Source: Cannabis sativa
Lineage: Eukaryota; Streptophyta; Magnoliopsida; Rosales; Cannabaceae
Direction: 5' to 3'
DNA: 64,000 bases
NCBI RefSeq assembly: GCF_029168945.1
Contig: NC_083602.1
Coordinates: 69,832,600 to 69,896,599, forward strand
Shown: in pieces, positions 10,632 through 21,600 of the stretch
Layout: each line of letters begins with the position of its first letter
Position numbering within the stretch: position 1 is the first letter of the stretch
Notes under the pieces: generated by a model
Told to the model about the DNA's origin: nothing
The model's database searches: none
What the model saw: the letters and a program-made list of their open reading frames with translations, nothing else
Translations under genes and position numbers: made by a program

Positions 10632-12654
10632 TTTTAAATTTTTTAAAAAAATTTTAATTAGGTAACGTAATTAATAATGCATATATTGTAATTTACCGTA
10701 TTCTTAACCAAAACTTACATAACCAAATTTAAGTGTATCTATATATAGGTTGGATTCGTAAATTTGATATAAAAGTTTTTTATTCCGAAACTTTATGAAA
10801 AATATGGTGTGTGAATCGGTTTACAAGAACTAAAACGGAAAGCAATCAATCCTTTATTATAACCATCTCAATTTAAAATATAAAATAAATAATAATAAAG
10901 TTAAAAATATGGTTCAAAATATTTATAATATTTTATATTTAATTTTTTTATATAAATTAAATATTTATATTATATTTTTTTATTTTAATTCAAAGTTAAA
11001 TTAATAAATTTTAAAATATGATTAAAAATATTTATAATATTTTAAATATTTTAAATTTAAAATTAAAACTTTTCTATATAGAATATTTACATAATTTTAA
11101 TTTTTAAATATATATATAATAATATTATAAAATTCATAAAAAATACTCTATTAATTAATAGGATATTCTATTAAAGTTAAGGTAAAAATTTAAAAAGAAT
11201 CGTTAAACTAAGAATTTTGTTATCACATCTTATATGGAATAGCTAACAGTAAATAATCAATAAAATTTAAAAATTATATATATATATATATATTTATACA
11301 AACTATTAAAAAAAATCTAAACAAATATCCTTATTTTTATAGTTTTTTACAGTATTCAATGTAAAAATTAGATTAACTTATGCCAACTTTTATTTTCATT
11401 CTCTCATGTAAACCTTTATTCTCTTGCCCTACCTTAACATTATTTTAATTTTTACATGTTATACTGGTTTAGATTTATATATATATATATAATGTAATAT
11501 TTTTACATTAATTGATAGTTACAAAGTTGTATTATAAAAAAAATTGACAACTTTTAGAGTACGATAAATTTATGAGATTATTTTTTTTGTTCATTTTTAT
11601 TTTTATGAAAGGAAAGTGTCTAGAGGAGACACCAAAAAAATAGACTTCAACTTACTCTTTTTATGAGCCTTCTGATCAGTTTTTTTAGCCTAACAAAGTG
11701 TCCCCTATACACTTTGAGTAACTTTTTTTTTTGTATGATTAGTTGATTAGTTAACTTTTTTTAAGTGTAATATTTAATCCAGTGAAATATACGACTACAT
11801 ATGAGATAAAAAACCCTTCATAAAAAATGATACTTTGAGATATAAATAATAATATAAGTTAGATAGTGTACATAGAAGAAATTACCAAAAACAAAAATAT
11901 TGCTCGTTTATTTGTTTAATGTTTAGGATAAAATTAAAAGTTTATAATTACACTGAAACCACCCTTAATAAAAGAGAAAATAAATTTGACTCTTTTTTTT
12001 TTAAAAAAAAAAATAAAAAATTAGAGCACAATGAGTACTATTAGTTTTGCGTGTATGACTGCGGTTTTGAATGATGCACTATTGTCCGTGGTTTCTCTAT
12101 GTATAACTAATATAAATATATTATAGTAATGCATGTAATATATATTTTTATTTTTGTACTTTCTACTTGCTCTTTGCATCGTATTAACATCAAAATTTGA
12201 TGTAAGTTTCCACTATTATGACAATAAATAAATCATAACCACTTGAGCTAGCTTCAAGTGGCCATAAATGGGTGTTTATTGGAGGTTGTGGAGGTTCTGA
12301 GTTCCACTCCCAAATAACACATGGTTATAATATATTAAACGTTTAAATAAAAAAAATGACAATAAATAAATCATAGATAAAATATTATTTATTTATTATT
12401 TTATTTTTTAAATCTCATATTATTCATCTTTTTATTTTTGTTGTTCCACTATTTTAAATTTAAAATAAAAATATTTTCATTTAAATTTAAATAAAAAATA
12501 AAATATTTATTGATAACTAATTATCAAAATATAATAAAAATTAATGATATATTAATTGATATTATAAAATTAATAATTAATTAAAAATATCAATATACAC
12601 ATAATATCTTATATCGTAGCTATAAAATTAGTTAAATAGAGTGTTTGAATTTAA
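10632..12654. other. Long A/T-rich intergenic tract
   Basis: No gene can be supported. The DNA is mostly simple A/T sequence with TA runs (for example 11277-11292 and 11478-11491). The one patch that stands out is a tRNA-like segment at 12236-12352, listed separately. Confidence 0.4.
12236..12352 (+). repeat. Possible tRNA-derived SINE fragment
   Basis: The segment is less A/T-rich than its surroundings. It has an A-box-like TAGCTTCAAGTGGC and about 40 bp later a B-box-like GGTTCTGAGTTCC, the layout of an RNA polymerase III internal promoter. It runs into an A-rich tail at about 12345. No target duplication was identified and no second copy is seen in the window, so the call is tentative. 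Confidence 0.3.
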
Positions 12655-12804
12655 ATATATAAATAAAGGAGAAGTATAATGCGGTGATGTGGCGGTCTAA
12701 AAATGCTTTAAAGTCATCTTTCTTTTTTCTCCATAATTCTCTCAATTTTTTAATTTTTTATTAGCTTAATAAATAATAATTCCAAAATTAATATTTAAAA
12801 AAAA
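12655..12804 (+). mobile_element. Truncated 5' part of a Helitron of the GAGAAGTAT family
   Basis: From 12668 it reads GGAGAAGTATAATGCGGTG, then GATGTGGCG, close to the 5' sub-terminal sequence of the element starting at 12805 and the one at 61851. It lacks the TC tip and runs directly into the next element, so it looks like an older copy into which a relative inserted. Confidence 0.4.
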
Positions 12805-14864
12805 TCTATCTATATATATATATATATAAAGGAGAAGTATGTTGGAAATATTTTACCATGATCTAGATTTACTACCATGTATGTTTCATTAACATCATAA
12901 TATGAATTCTAAAACAATGAAATAAACACATATAAAGTTTAGAAAACCTTACATTGGGTGCAGCGGAATATAATGACTCCTTCCGTTCAGATCTCTAGCC
13001 CTTGATTCCTTTCTGTAGCAGAGCATCACCAAGATCTGAACCTGGATCTCTTTCTCTCCTTCCTTTGATGCTGATTCTCCTTCTTGTTGTTTGGAATCTC
13101 CTACAGTCTTACACACTATGATTGAGATACCACTTGATGTGTGTGGGCACTACTCTATCACTCAAGGATTTCGAAATTTAAGAAGAAAATAAGAGGGAAA
13201 GTGGTTCGGCTATAGAGAAAAGAATAGGAGGCTCAAATTTCATCTGACAAAGTTAACAAAGTTCAGTGTGAATGAGAGCCATCACTATCTATTTATAGGT
13301 AACCACCTAGGTTTAAGTTAGAATTATTTGGCATTAAAATAATGAAAAAATAAATGATAAAAGCCTATAAGAGTGGCCGGCCATGGGCTTTGGATAATGG
13401 GCCTCACTTATGCAATTTTGCTGTTTATCATTTCTGCATCTCATTTTCTCAAAAATGCCAATTTTCAAATTCAACCATTTAAATGCCAATTCTAATTATT
13501 TAATAACTAAAAATTAATTATTCAATAATATTGTCATTAATATATTTATTAATTAGACATATAAAGTCTCTTAATTAATAAATAAACCTAGAATCTCTTT
13601 TCTTTACAATTTCGCCCTTACTTAGTGAAAATTCACAAAGTAGACATAGTCTAACTTTAGCATTATAATTGATTAATTAAAATCAATTAACTGAGTCTTA
13701 CAAGCAGTATGGTCTCAACTAGTATGGGGACCATGGGCCTATATTTCCGAGCTTTCAATAAGTCGAACCGAATTTACCAAGTAAATTCCCTAACTTATTA
13801 ATTCCTTATTGAATCTACACTTAGAACTTGGAATTGCACTCTCAATCATATAGAACGCTCTATATGTTCCACGATATAGATACGTCATTAGTTATCCAAT
13901 TTTATAATCCTAATTTGATCAATGACCCTCTAATAGATGATCTACATTGAATAGGCACTAAATTACCGTTACACCTTCAATGTATTTTATCCTTAAAACA
14001 CTTAGCTCCGTATAAATGATATTTCAGCGAAGTGAAATGAGATCTCCACCATTTATCTCTATTTGGCCAAGCTCGAAGGATATCATCGTTTCACTTCTAA
14101 ATTCTTATAGAAGTTATAAACTCCATATTTATGTTAGCGCTCCCATTCAATTATACTATCATGTTCCCAAAATGTACGTATCACCCTGACTGTTCAGAAG
14201 TAGGCTTAACTAAAAAATCAAAGTACATGTATAATACTCTTGAGATCGAACCTAACCATATCAGGATTAAGATCATTTGATCTAGGATCAACGGGTGATA
14301 TTGAATTGAATAGATATTACGGTAAATTTTAATATATCTAATCAAAGTTCAATATCGGTCCCTTCCGATGTATACTCCATACATCCGATACTGGTAAGCT
14401 TTGCCAATGCCCTGGAAAGGACATAACACTTATCCAAGGTGTAAGAATACCTATCGTTGATTATCATGTCAGTCTAAATCCAGTGTTCTGACAAATCAGG
14501 GAATAAACTTTCAAACATATAATTAAGATTATATTCCACTGTGCTGACAACACTATAATCATTAACAAATTCATATGTTATGGACTTAAATAGAATTCAT
14601 ATATTATATATATAATCATGAAATAAATCATGTGAACCATGCAAAATAAAATGTTATTTCTGATCTTTATTAATAAGTAAATCTGATTATATTGAAATGA
14701 GTTTTATTTAGGGCACAAAACCCAACAAAGTATAAGGCGGTGATGTGGCGATCTAAAAATATTTCAAAGTCATCTTTAAAATTTAAGTCACGTTTTTTTT
14801 TTCAAATCAAAAGTAGTGACCAAGTATATATAGAAGAGTGGCAAGGTGATTAATATTATAAAAT
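12805..14864 (+). mobile_element. Helitron 5' end split by a solo Copia LTR; 3' end not found
   Basis: TC with a TA-rich tip (12805-12830) leads to GGAGAAGTA. The continuation AAGGCGGTGATGTGGCG resumes at 14733, after a solo LTR at 12840-14727 and its duplicated AAGTA. Removing the LTR restores the conserved family motif, which confirms the insertion. No convincing plus-strand CTRR terminus could be paired with it before the Mutator-like element at 14865, so the right limit given is only the last sequence that still looks related. Confidence 0.4.
12840..14727 (-). mobile_element. Solo LTR of the Copia B family
   Basis: This 1888-bp block runs TGTTGGAAAT to CCCAACA on the plus strand and is flanked by AAGTA (12835-12839 and 14728-14732). 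Its complement matches the LTRs of Copia element B (38505-40383 and 59696-61566) over their length, starting TGTTGGGTTTT. No internal region or second LTR is attached, so it is a solo LTR formed by recombination between two LTRs. Unlike both LTRs of element B, its terminus is the canonical CCAACA. Confidence 0.85.
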
Positions 14865-16198
14865 GGGTAAATAGCGGCAAAACCCCCAATACTTTGGTTT
14901 TAGTTTCACTAAACTCACACAACCTAAATTTCTGCGGGTAAACCCCCCAAAACCACTATTCTGTTAGCAAAAATACACTTCCGTCGAAATTTAGCTGTTA
15001 ACTGCCAGGTTCGATTGAACCGAGAACACGTGGCACAAATTTATTGGTCCACGTATAAAATTATTTAAAAAAATTAAAAAATTAAAATAAAATAAATTTG
15101 AAATTTAAAAAAAAAATAATTATAAATAAAAAAAATATTTTTTTTTCTTTTTTTCCTTTCTTTCTTTTTCTTTATCCACAGTAACCTTCCCAGCCACCAC
15201 CCACCACATCTTCCTTCCCAGCCATCCCCATCACCACCATCTTCCTTCCTTCCACCACCCACCACCATTCCCTTTCTTCCCAGCCATCACCACCATTCTC
15301 TTCTTCTTCTACCTAAAATAATACGCCCCAAAAAAATCAAGTTCTTCCCAAAACTAAAACCAGAAAAATCACATTCAAAACTAAACCCAAAAAAATCATC
15401 TTCTTCCTCAATCATACTGTTACCACCACCACCATTCAAATCACAAAAAAAAAAAAAAAACCACAAGAAAACAAGGCTCAAACCAAATCAAACAAATCTA
15501 AGTCCAACAAATACACACATATATATACGTATATACGAAATCAACCCCAAAATTATTATTTTAAAACCCTAAATGTGTTTCCCCACAATTATTTAAAAAC
15601 CCTAAATATATAGAGAAAGAGAGGAGATCGGGAAAGAGAGGAAGAGAGAGAGAGAGAGGAGATCGATTGGCGCTGAGGATCGTGCTGTACGCGGCGGTTC
15701 TCGGTGGATGCACCTGGGTCGGTCTGCAACGGCGACGACGACGGTGCTGGCTTGGTGGTCCTCGGCAACAGTGACGGAGCTGGCTTGGTGGTCCTCGGCA
15801 ACTGCGGCGGCCCTGTACCTGTAACTATTCGAGAGAGAGAGAAGAAGTGTGATGGAGCTGAAAAAGAAAAACAAACGAAAAGAAAGAAAAAGAAGACGAA
15901 AAAGAAAAAGAAAAAGAAAAAGAAAAAGAAAGGAAAAAAGAAAAAGAATTTTCTTTTTATTTTTTTATTTTTAAAATAATTAATTTTTAATTTTTTTAAA
16001 TAATTTTTTACGTGTACCAATAAAATTGTGCCACGTGTCCTCGGTCCAGTCCAACCTGGCAGTTAACAGCTAAATTTCAACGAAAGTGTGTTTTTGCTAA
16101 CAGAATAGTGGTTTTGAGGGTTTACCTGGAGAAATTTGGGTTGTGGGGGTTTAGTGAAACCAAAACCAAAGTATTGGGGATTTTGCCGCCATTTACCC
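14865..16198. mobile_element. Mutator-like (MULE) non-autonomous element with long TIRs
   Basis: Terminal inverted repeats of about 220 bp begin GGGTAAATAGCGGCAAAAC on the left and GGGTAAATGGCGGCAAAAT on the right (complement). Perfect 9-bp duplications TTATAAAAT lie at 14856-14864 and 16199-16207, the length typical of the Mutator superfamily. The interior has CT/GA-rich low-complexity tracts on either side and a GC-rich core (15660-15835). There is no transposase. ORFs across it are products of the simple repeats. Confidence 0.85.
15660..15835. repeat. GC-rich core of the MULE with a 33-bp tandem duplication
   Basis: A sharp rise in G+C inside an A/T-rich element. It contains two adjacent copies of a 33-bp unit built around GCTGGCTTGGTGGTCCTCGG (about 15748-15813). 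This could be a piece of a captured exon, but no protein family is recognisable in any frame. Confidence 0.45.
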
Positions 16199-16507
16199 TT
16201 ATAAAATTCACATATTCATTTAAAATTTTCTATTTTTTAATTTTTTATTAGGTCATTGATTAAATAACATTAAATAAAAAAACAAAAAAATCTATTTATT
16301 TATAGACCTAGCCGTATATAACACCAATATGTATATATATATATATACTAGCAAAAAGTACGTGCGAGGCACGTATACTAAATTTTATGTTAGTTTTTTT
16401 ATTCTATATTATTTAAAAGTGATACAATTAAAAATTAAAGAAAAAATATTATTAGTTATTAGGTGAGATTATTATTACGTGTATCTAAATAATATACTTT
16501 ATAATTT

Positions 16508-16930
16508 AGATATGGTGTGTGGAATCCGTAGTCCATTGGATGCTTGGCAACATCTTCAGGCTCGATTCTAGCCGTGTTCTGAATTTGCAAAATGAATATT
16601 AAGAGTATAAATAAATATACAACTCTTAAAGTCATAACCCCAAGGTGTAGGAGAAATGGTTCTGAGAGGTAAAACTGAATATTTTAAATGGAATGCCACC
16701 AGTAAGTACCTTTATTATAAAAACTAAGCTCGTTAAAAATGTGACCAGGAGAAAACAAATATTCTCAATGGAAAAATGTTATAATTACCACTGGATGAGA
16801 AGGAAAATATGGTGCCTAAGTGTTTCTTCACACCAATAGGACCACCTCCTCCATGTGGAATACAAAATGTTTTATGAATTGAAGATTGAGATGGGAAACA
16901 TCAACTCCAATCCAAATCACTGAATGAATT
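16508..16930 (-). pseudogene. Glycine decarboxylase P-protein (GLDC) genomic fragment, broken
   Basis: Minus-strand reading shows VDVSHLNL, then [13 protein letters not shown] and IGVKKHL (about 16910-16790). Next come a weak GGIP and PLRTISPTPWG stretch (about 16710-16630) and then NTARIEPEDVAKH and MDYGFH (16578-16510). This is the order found in the pyridoxal-phosphate P-protein of the mitochondrial glycine cleavage system, including the conserved lysine block [12 protein letters not shown]. The last piece begins right after a splice acceptor (CAAATTCAG), so introns were copied and the source was genomic DNA rather than mRNA. The frame is broken between LNL and HKTF, three residues of the GGGGP region are missing, and the exons between are shrunken. 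It is non-functional and lies inside a Helitron, so it is best read as a captured gene fragment. Confidence 0.75.
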
Positions 16931-17472
16931 TCAAAATCAAAAAATAAATTAGAAATGTGATAAAATAATGAATGAATGAAAAATAAAGCCAAAAAAAAAA
17001 CTATTTTAAATGATTCGTCTATCTTTTTTTAACTATTTCAAATGAATTTGTTCAATGTAATTCAACCATCTAATTATAATTTGGATGATTATCAAGGAGC
17101 ATTGAAGCTTGTTTCTCATGTTTTGGTATCTTAGAACTCGATATCGATCTACTTGAGCTTGCAACCCCCTTTGATGCAATATCAATAGAAACGAAGATAA
17201 TCTGCACTAAACATGTAGCAATAAATTATATATACACATAGAATTTATAGATATTCCATTAAATTAATAAACATATATAGGGTGATATCTCAAATAAAAC
17301 AAGTGTACTTAACAAAAAAAAAAAAACAAATGGGTTGTACAAGTTGTATTGATACTTGAAAATCTGATTTATTTGAGCTCGGCTTTGTTCCAATCAAAAG
17401 AGGTAAATGAACCACATAATTAATTTCTTTCGTTCTGATTAGTTCTCTGTTTTCGTTTCCATTGAGAAGAGA

Positions 17473-17640
17473 TTAGAATTTGACGCCTAAATCTTGATCG
17501 GAGATTCGCCATACTTTGAGGAAATCGCTTGATGTGGCTCGGAGACGGGTTTTTGGCACTCCTTCTCTGGAATGAAGATTGTTTGGTCGGAGGGTATGGG
17601 TGTTAGAATGAGAGAGGCAGAACGGAGCAGATATCGCCAT
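17473..17640 (-). pseudogene. 55-codon ORF resembling a plastid-targeted first exon
   Basis: The ORF begins MAISAPFCLSHSNTHTL and continues with Ser/Arg/Thr-rich sequence to VWRISDQDL before TAA. The N terminus has the features of a chloroplast transit peptide: Met-Ala start, rich in Ser/Thr, few acidic residues. The bases are far less A/T-rich than the flanks. It lies in the same Helitron and on the same strand as the GLDC fragment, so it is probably a second captured piece, upstream in the element. I do not recognise the parent gene, and no splice donor follows directly, so the copy seems to be cut off after GVKF. Confidence 0.4.
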
Positions 17641-18518
17641 TGGAGTCGTATGTGTAGATCTCTGAACGTTTTTGCTACTTCAAAAGCTTAGTGAATAAAT
17701 GATTTAACAAAAAGGAAAAGGAAGAAGAAATAGTTGGGATTTCACCAAGAACCAAGAAAAAATAGCTAAAAATAATTAAATAAAAAAAAACAATACAAAT
17801 AAATACATATTCATACCAAAAATTAAAAAATTTACAGATCAAGAATGCTTTAAAAAAAACGTTATAGATTCGGCTAATGTCTAAGAATGAGCAATTCAGA
17901 GAAGAGAGTCCTGATCATCATCTTTAAAAAAAAAATCAGAAAATGTAATTCTACATAAAGCCCTAATCTTTCCACTAAACTAAATTAGATTTGTATGAAG
18001 AAAAGGGATTAGGGTTTGATTCCGTCTAAATAAAGCCCCATCTTTCTACTAAACTAAACTACATTTGAAAATCAGAAGTAGATATTGGGATTTTAGTTTA
18101 TTTTTGCTAATAAATTGGGTTTCAGTTTTGATTTCCACGGGAGATCATTTTGATTTCATAGTTTAATTTGTACGTACTTTTATTTTTTATTTATATTTAT
18201 TTTAAGAAAAAATTAAAGACTTAACAGACGTTACGTTAGCTTAGGCATTCAAAATTGTTAAATAGTAATTGGAATAAAGTCACCCAAAAATCAAGAATTC
18301 TGTTATATAGCTACATTTTATATAAAATAGATATATATAAATTAAATCAGAAACAAATTATAAATATCAGTTCAAATATTAATGAGATTTGTTTTATTTT
18401 TATTTTATTATATATAAATAATATTTTATTATTTTATTAAATATAAATAAAAAGTCACCCATGAATTTCTCATAAACCAAGAAATTTAGTTATATAGGCA
18501 CATTTTATATAGAATAGA

Positions 18519-19418
18519 TATATTATGCACACTTTTATTTTACTCTTTATTTTTTACTCTCCTCTTCACACAATTGACAATTATAAAGTCTTACCATTTC
18601 AATTTCAATTATAGGTAACTCTATTGTGATTTTGTTTCGCGCAATTGACAATCACGAGGTCTTACAATTCGAATTTCATCCATAAGGTAACTCTATCATA
18701 ATTTTCTTTTGTTTCTCTTCCTCTTTATAATTATAGTTTTTTTGGAATTGACTTCAATTTCTCTTTCTCTTTATAGTTATAACTTTTTTAGATTCGACTT
18801 CAGGATCCTTATCTTTATGATTATTTACTCTTTCAATTTTAATATTTTTTTTTTATATACTCTAACTAATAAATAATAACTACTTATTTTGTTGTTAGGT
18901 TTTTCGTATTTATTTTGATTTTTTTTTTTTTTGAAAAACTTGTAAGAAAAATGTTTGTTAAGTATAATTTATTTAGTACTTTATTTGGTACATAATAACG
19001 TATATATTTGATGTAATACTTTTCAAATAATTTTTAATTTTTATTTTAAGGATTGATGTAATATTGTTCTCTTAAAGTATACACACATAAATATAATTTT
19101 CATAATTAAATTGATTGGATTGATTTAGTATTTATGAAGTACTATAGCATATGTTAACTAGCTATAGCTACATATTTTATTTCTAATCCATTCCTCACTT
19201 TTTTTTTTTATTTTCTTTTATTTTAATTTTTTAATTAAATTAATTAATCTAAATATCTATTGTAAAAGAAACTGAAAAATATCTTTAAATATCCTTAAAA
19301 GTATTTATTATTATCTCTCTTTCTTCTCTTGATTTTATTATACCTTATATAATTTATAGTTTATAATTAATTATGAAAGTATAGTTAGCTAACTATGTAA
19401 TGAACTATATATATATTA
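18519..19418. other. A/T-rich spacer with a degenerate 75-bp direct duplication
   Basis: No gene is seen. Two neighbouring stretches (about 18567-18640 and 18641-18712) share the pattern CAATTGACAAT, GTCTTAC, AATTTC and GGTAACTCTAT in the same order and are a diverged tandem duplication. The rest is simple A/T-rich DNA. Confidence 0.4.
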
Positions 19419-19834
19419 GGAATACGGGTATTACCCATGAATGGTTACTAAGCAAATTTAACTATAAATATTAATTTTAAAAATATCAAACCATCGAATT
19501 TTGATCTAATAACGAATAATGAAATCACAAATTTGAATTTCTATGCTTAATTTAACTACTTAATTAAAAAAAAAAATATAAAAAAATATCTATCTTTACA
19601 CTATGTCAAAAATATGTTTATAGAAAAATATTTAACTCAAACTTAACTTTTTCTTTTCTTATTTTTCTTGCTAAAAAAGTTTTTTTTTTAATTTTTTTTT
19701 ACCGATGGAACAATCTCAGCTCATATGATATAAAAAAGAGAGATTTTTTTTAATTAGATAGAAAAATCAAGCATAAAAACTCAAAATTTTCTAATTTTAC
19801 CTATTCATGGGTAATACCCATTAAGAGTACACCC
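19419..19834. mobile_element. MITE-like TIR element, copy 2
   Basis: 416 bp, aligning end to end with the copy at 1417-1835 and sharing the inverted terminal core GGTATTACCCATGAAT. It is flanked on both sides by ATATATATTA (19409-19418 and 19835-19844), a cleaner duplication than copy 1, though in a TA-rich setting. There is no ORF. The left terminal repeat is shortened by several bases compared with the right one. Confidence 0.7.
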
Positions 19835-19872
19835 ATATATATTATAACTTAAATCTTAACATATATGTTAAT

Positions 19873-20386
19873 TGTTAGACATTTATATGTATAAACTGAA
19901 ATAAATATGTATGTGTATATAAAATGCGGAATAAATAAATATATACACTATATAACTTAAGGATCGAAATACCTCCAGCCATTGATTCTTGAGCTTCAAA
20001 CCCACATAAGCTTTGATCTGCAAAGGAAACTGGTTGATGTGGGTAATCGGGCTTCCTCGCTCTCTCAACTCTCTTTAGATGGAATTTGCTGTTATGAACA
20101 GAATGAGTGAGGAGCTCAGGGACCAAGACCCTATATTTATAGGTGAGATACTCCATCAGTATCTGCGCTACATTAATTGTCAGAATATTTTGACAATTAA
20201 TTCAGGAAATCAAATCAGGTAATGAATATAGAAATCTGACCATATATAGAATATTACATAATTGATATTATTCAATGAATATAAAATATTCATTTATCAG
20301 AAAATCAATTATTTATTTATTTCCTTAAATAGAAATTTATTTCTTTAAATAGAAATATATTTCCTTAAATAAAAAATATTCTTATA
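19873..20386 (-). repeat. 3' LTR of Copia element A
   Basis: 514 bp, matching 37965-38484 with scattered differences and small indels. On the plus strand it begins TGTTAGACATT and ends TTATA. The ORFs seen across it are not genes. Confidence 0.85.
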
Positions 20387-20399
20387 TTCTCCCACTTGG
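20387..20399 (-). other. Polypurine tract of Copia element A
   Basis: The minus strand reads CCAAGTGGGAGAA directly before the 3' LTR. This is the usual Copia polypurine tract form, and it fixes the direction of the element. Confidence 0.75.
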
Positions 20400-20707
20400 T
20401 CAGCATTCAGACTAAAACATTCAAACCCAAACGTTCCTCATTATATAATAAACATACGAATCATAGCGACATGTCCTCATTATAAGTCGAGTATTATCTT
20501 CCATGTATTACGATATATTTATTATATAACAATGTAATTTATGTGGCAATGTACGTAAGCGAATAAACCCTAACACTTATGTTTATTCAGGTCCTCTTAC
20601 GATAATTTTCTCAGATGAAATTGAGGTGCACATAAATATGAGAAAATATCGAAATTAGAGTTTCATTGAATAATTTTTGGTTGTACAAATAAAAAACTGC
20701 ATATGGG

Positions 20708-21600
20708 TTAACTGAATCCCATATTTACTTTATGATCCTTGAATTTGTGTTGCGGCATGCCTTTAGTCAAGGATCTATGCGATCACTCAATTCAGTTTGC
20801 GTGATTAATGACCACTTATCACCCATTTTTATGGCTAAATACTTAATGTCGATATGCTAGCTTCGACCAGCACTCTTACAATTATTTAGTCATAAATATT
20901 GTAGCTGAATTTATCACAAAATTTTCATAATGGCCTAATGAAAACTGTAATTCTGAACTTTAGGCCTACTATGAAACTCTATAATACATCATACGAGATG
21001 TATCCTCAAAACAATAAATGAATGTGACTTTTATAGTGGAAATAACAATTAAGATTCTCCATAATATAACTTATTGGTAATCTTAAGGACGTAATAAAAT
21101 TTTGATTTACGTGAATCAATACAACCAGTGAAGTATGTTAGAATCTAATTGGTTAACTATATTTCCAGATGGTCAATTCATCTTAAAATATGTATGAATA
21201 TAATTTTTAGTATCTTAAAGACACCCCATCACTTTGTATGAAAAATAAAGTGGTCTTAACTTTAGCTATTCCGATACTACTTAACGATCCTGAAACAAAT
21301 GTAATGCAAAGTCTTATTCAGATCATTTTTCAGATGCTGGTTCGAGTTGAATTTATCACACTTAAAGATAAAAGTTATATCAGGTGAATAATACATAATT
21401 TTATTTAATCAGAGATAATGTGGCTGCTCTCTAATTTATTAAAATTATATATATTATTTATATTCCTTATCTCAAAATAATAATTTGAGATATGAATTAT
21501 TTCAACTTATATAGAAAACTTTTATCATCATTTGCAAGTAACATATTGTCTACGTATAAAACAAATATTACTCCCATTAACCTTCTGGTATATAATTATT
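20708..21600 (-). pseudogene. Copia A polyprotein remnant: reverse transcriptase core and C terminus
   Basis: At 21510-21595 the minus strand reads GVIFVLYVDNMLLAND, the Copia reverse transcriptase catalytic block, where the second catalytic Asp of YVDD is Asn. At 20708-20773 it reads SLTKGMPQHKF, then KDHKVNMGFS and a stop, which is the C-terminal end of Copia polyproteins after RNase H (normally D-x-L-T-K-x-x). Stops and frame changes separate the two. The order and strand agree with the LTR and primer-site evidence. This is not a working gene. Confidence 0.75.

Larger units (their letters stand above)
16348..18518 (-). mobile_element. Helitron carrying host gene fragments
   Basis: Read on the minus strand, the 3' end is the palindrome ACGTGCCTCGCACGT, then ACTTTTTGCTAG, with T following (3' tip at 16348). 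The 5' end is TCTATTCTATATAAAATGTG at 18518, preceded by A. Insertion between A and T, the CTAG end and the hairpin about 10 bp upstream are the Helitron signature. A second 5'-like end (TCTATTTTATATAAAATGTA) lies at 18331, so the true start may be either one. The element contains a broken glycine decarboxylase segment and a plastid-type 55-codon ORF, both on the minus strand. No Rep/helicase is present. Confidence 0.6.

Noticed and set aside
15074..16020. Several ORFs giving Phe-, Lys- or Gly-rich products
   Set aside because: They arise from the simple-sequence tracts of the Mutator-like element and have no domain or codon signal.
16361..16381. Plus-strand Helitron 3' end reading CACGTATACTAA
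   Set aside because: The hairpin is symmetric, but the minus-strand reading gives a better spacing, a CTAG end and the expected T flank, so the minus orientation was preferred.
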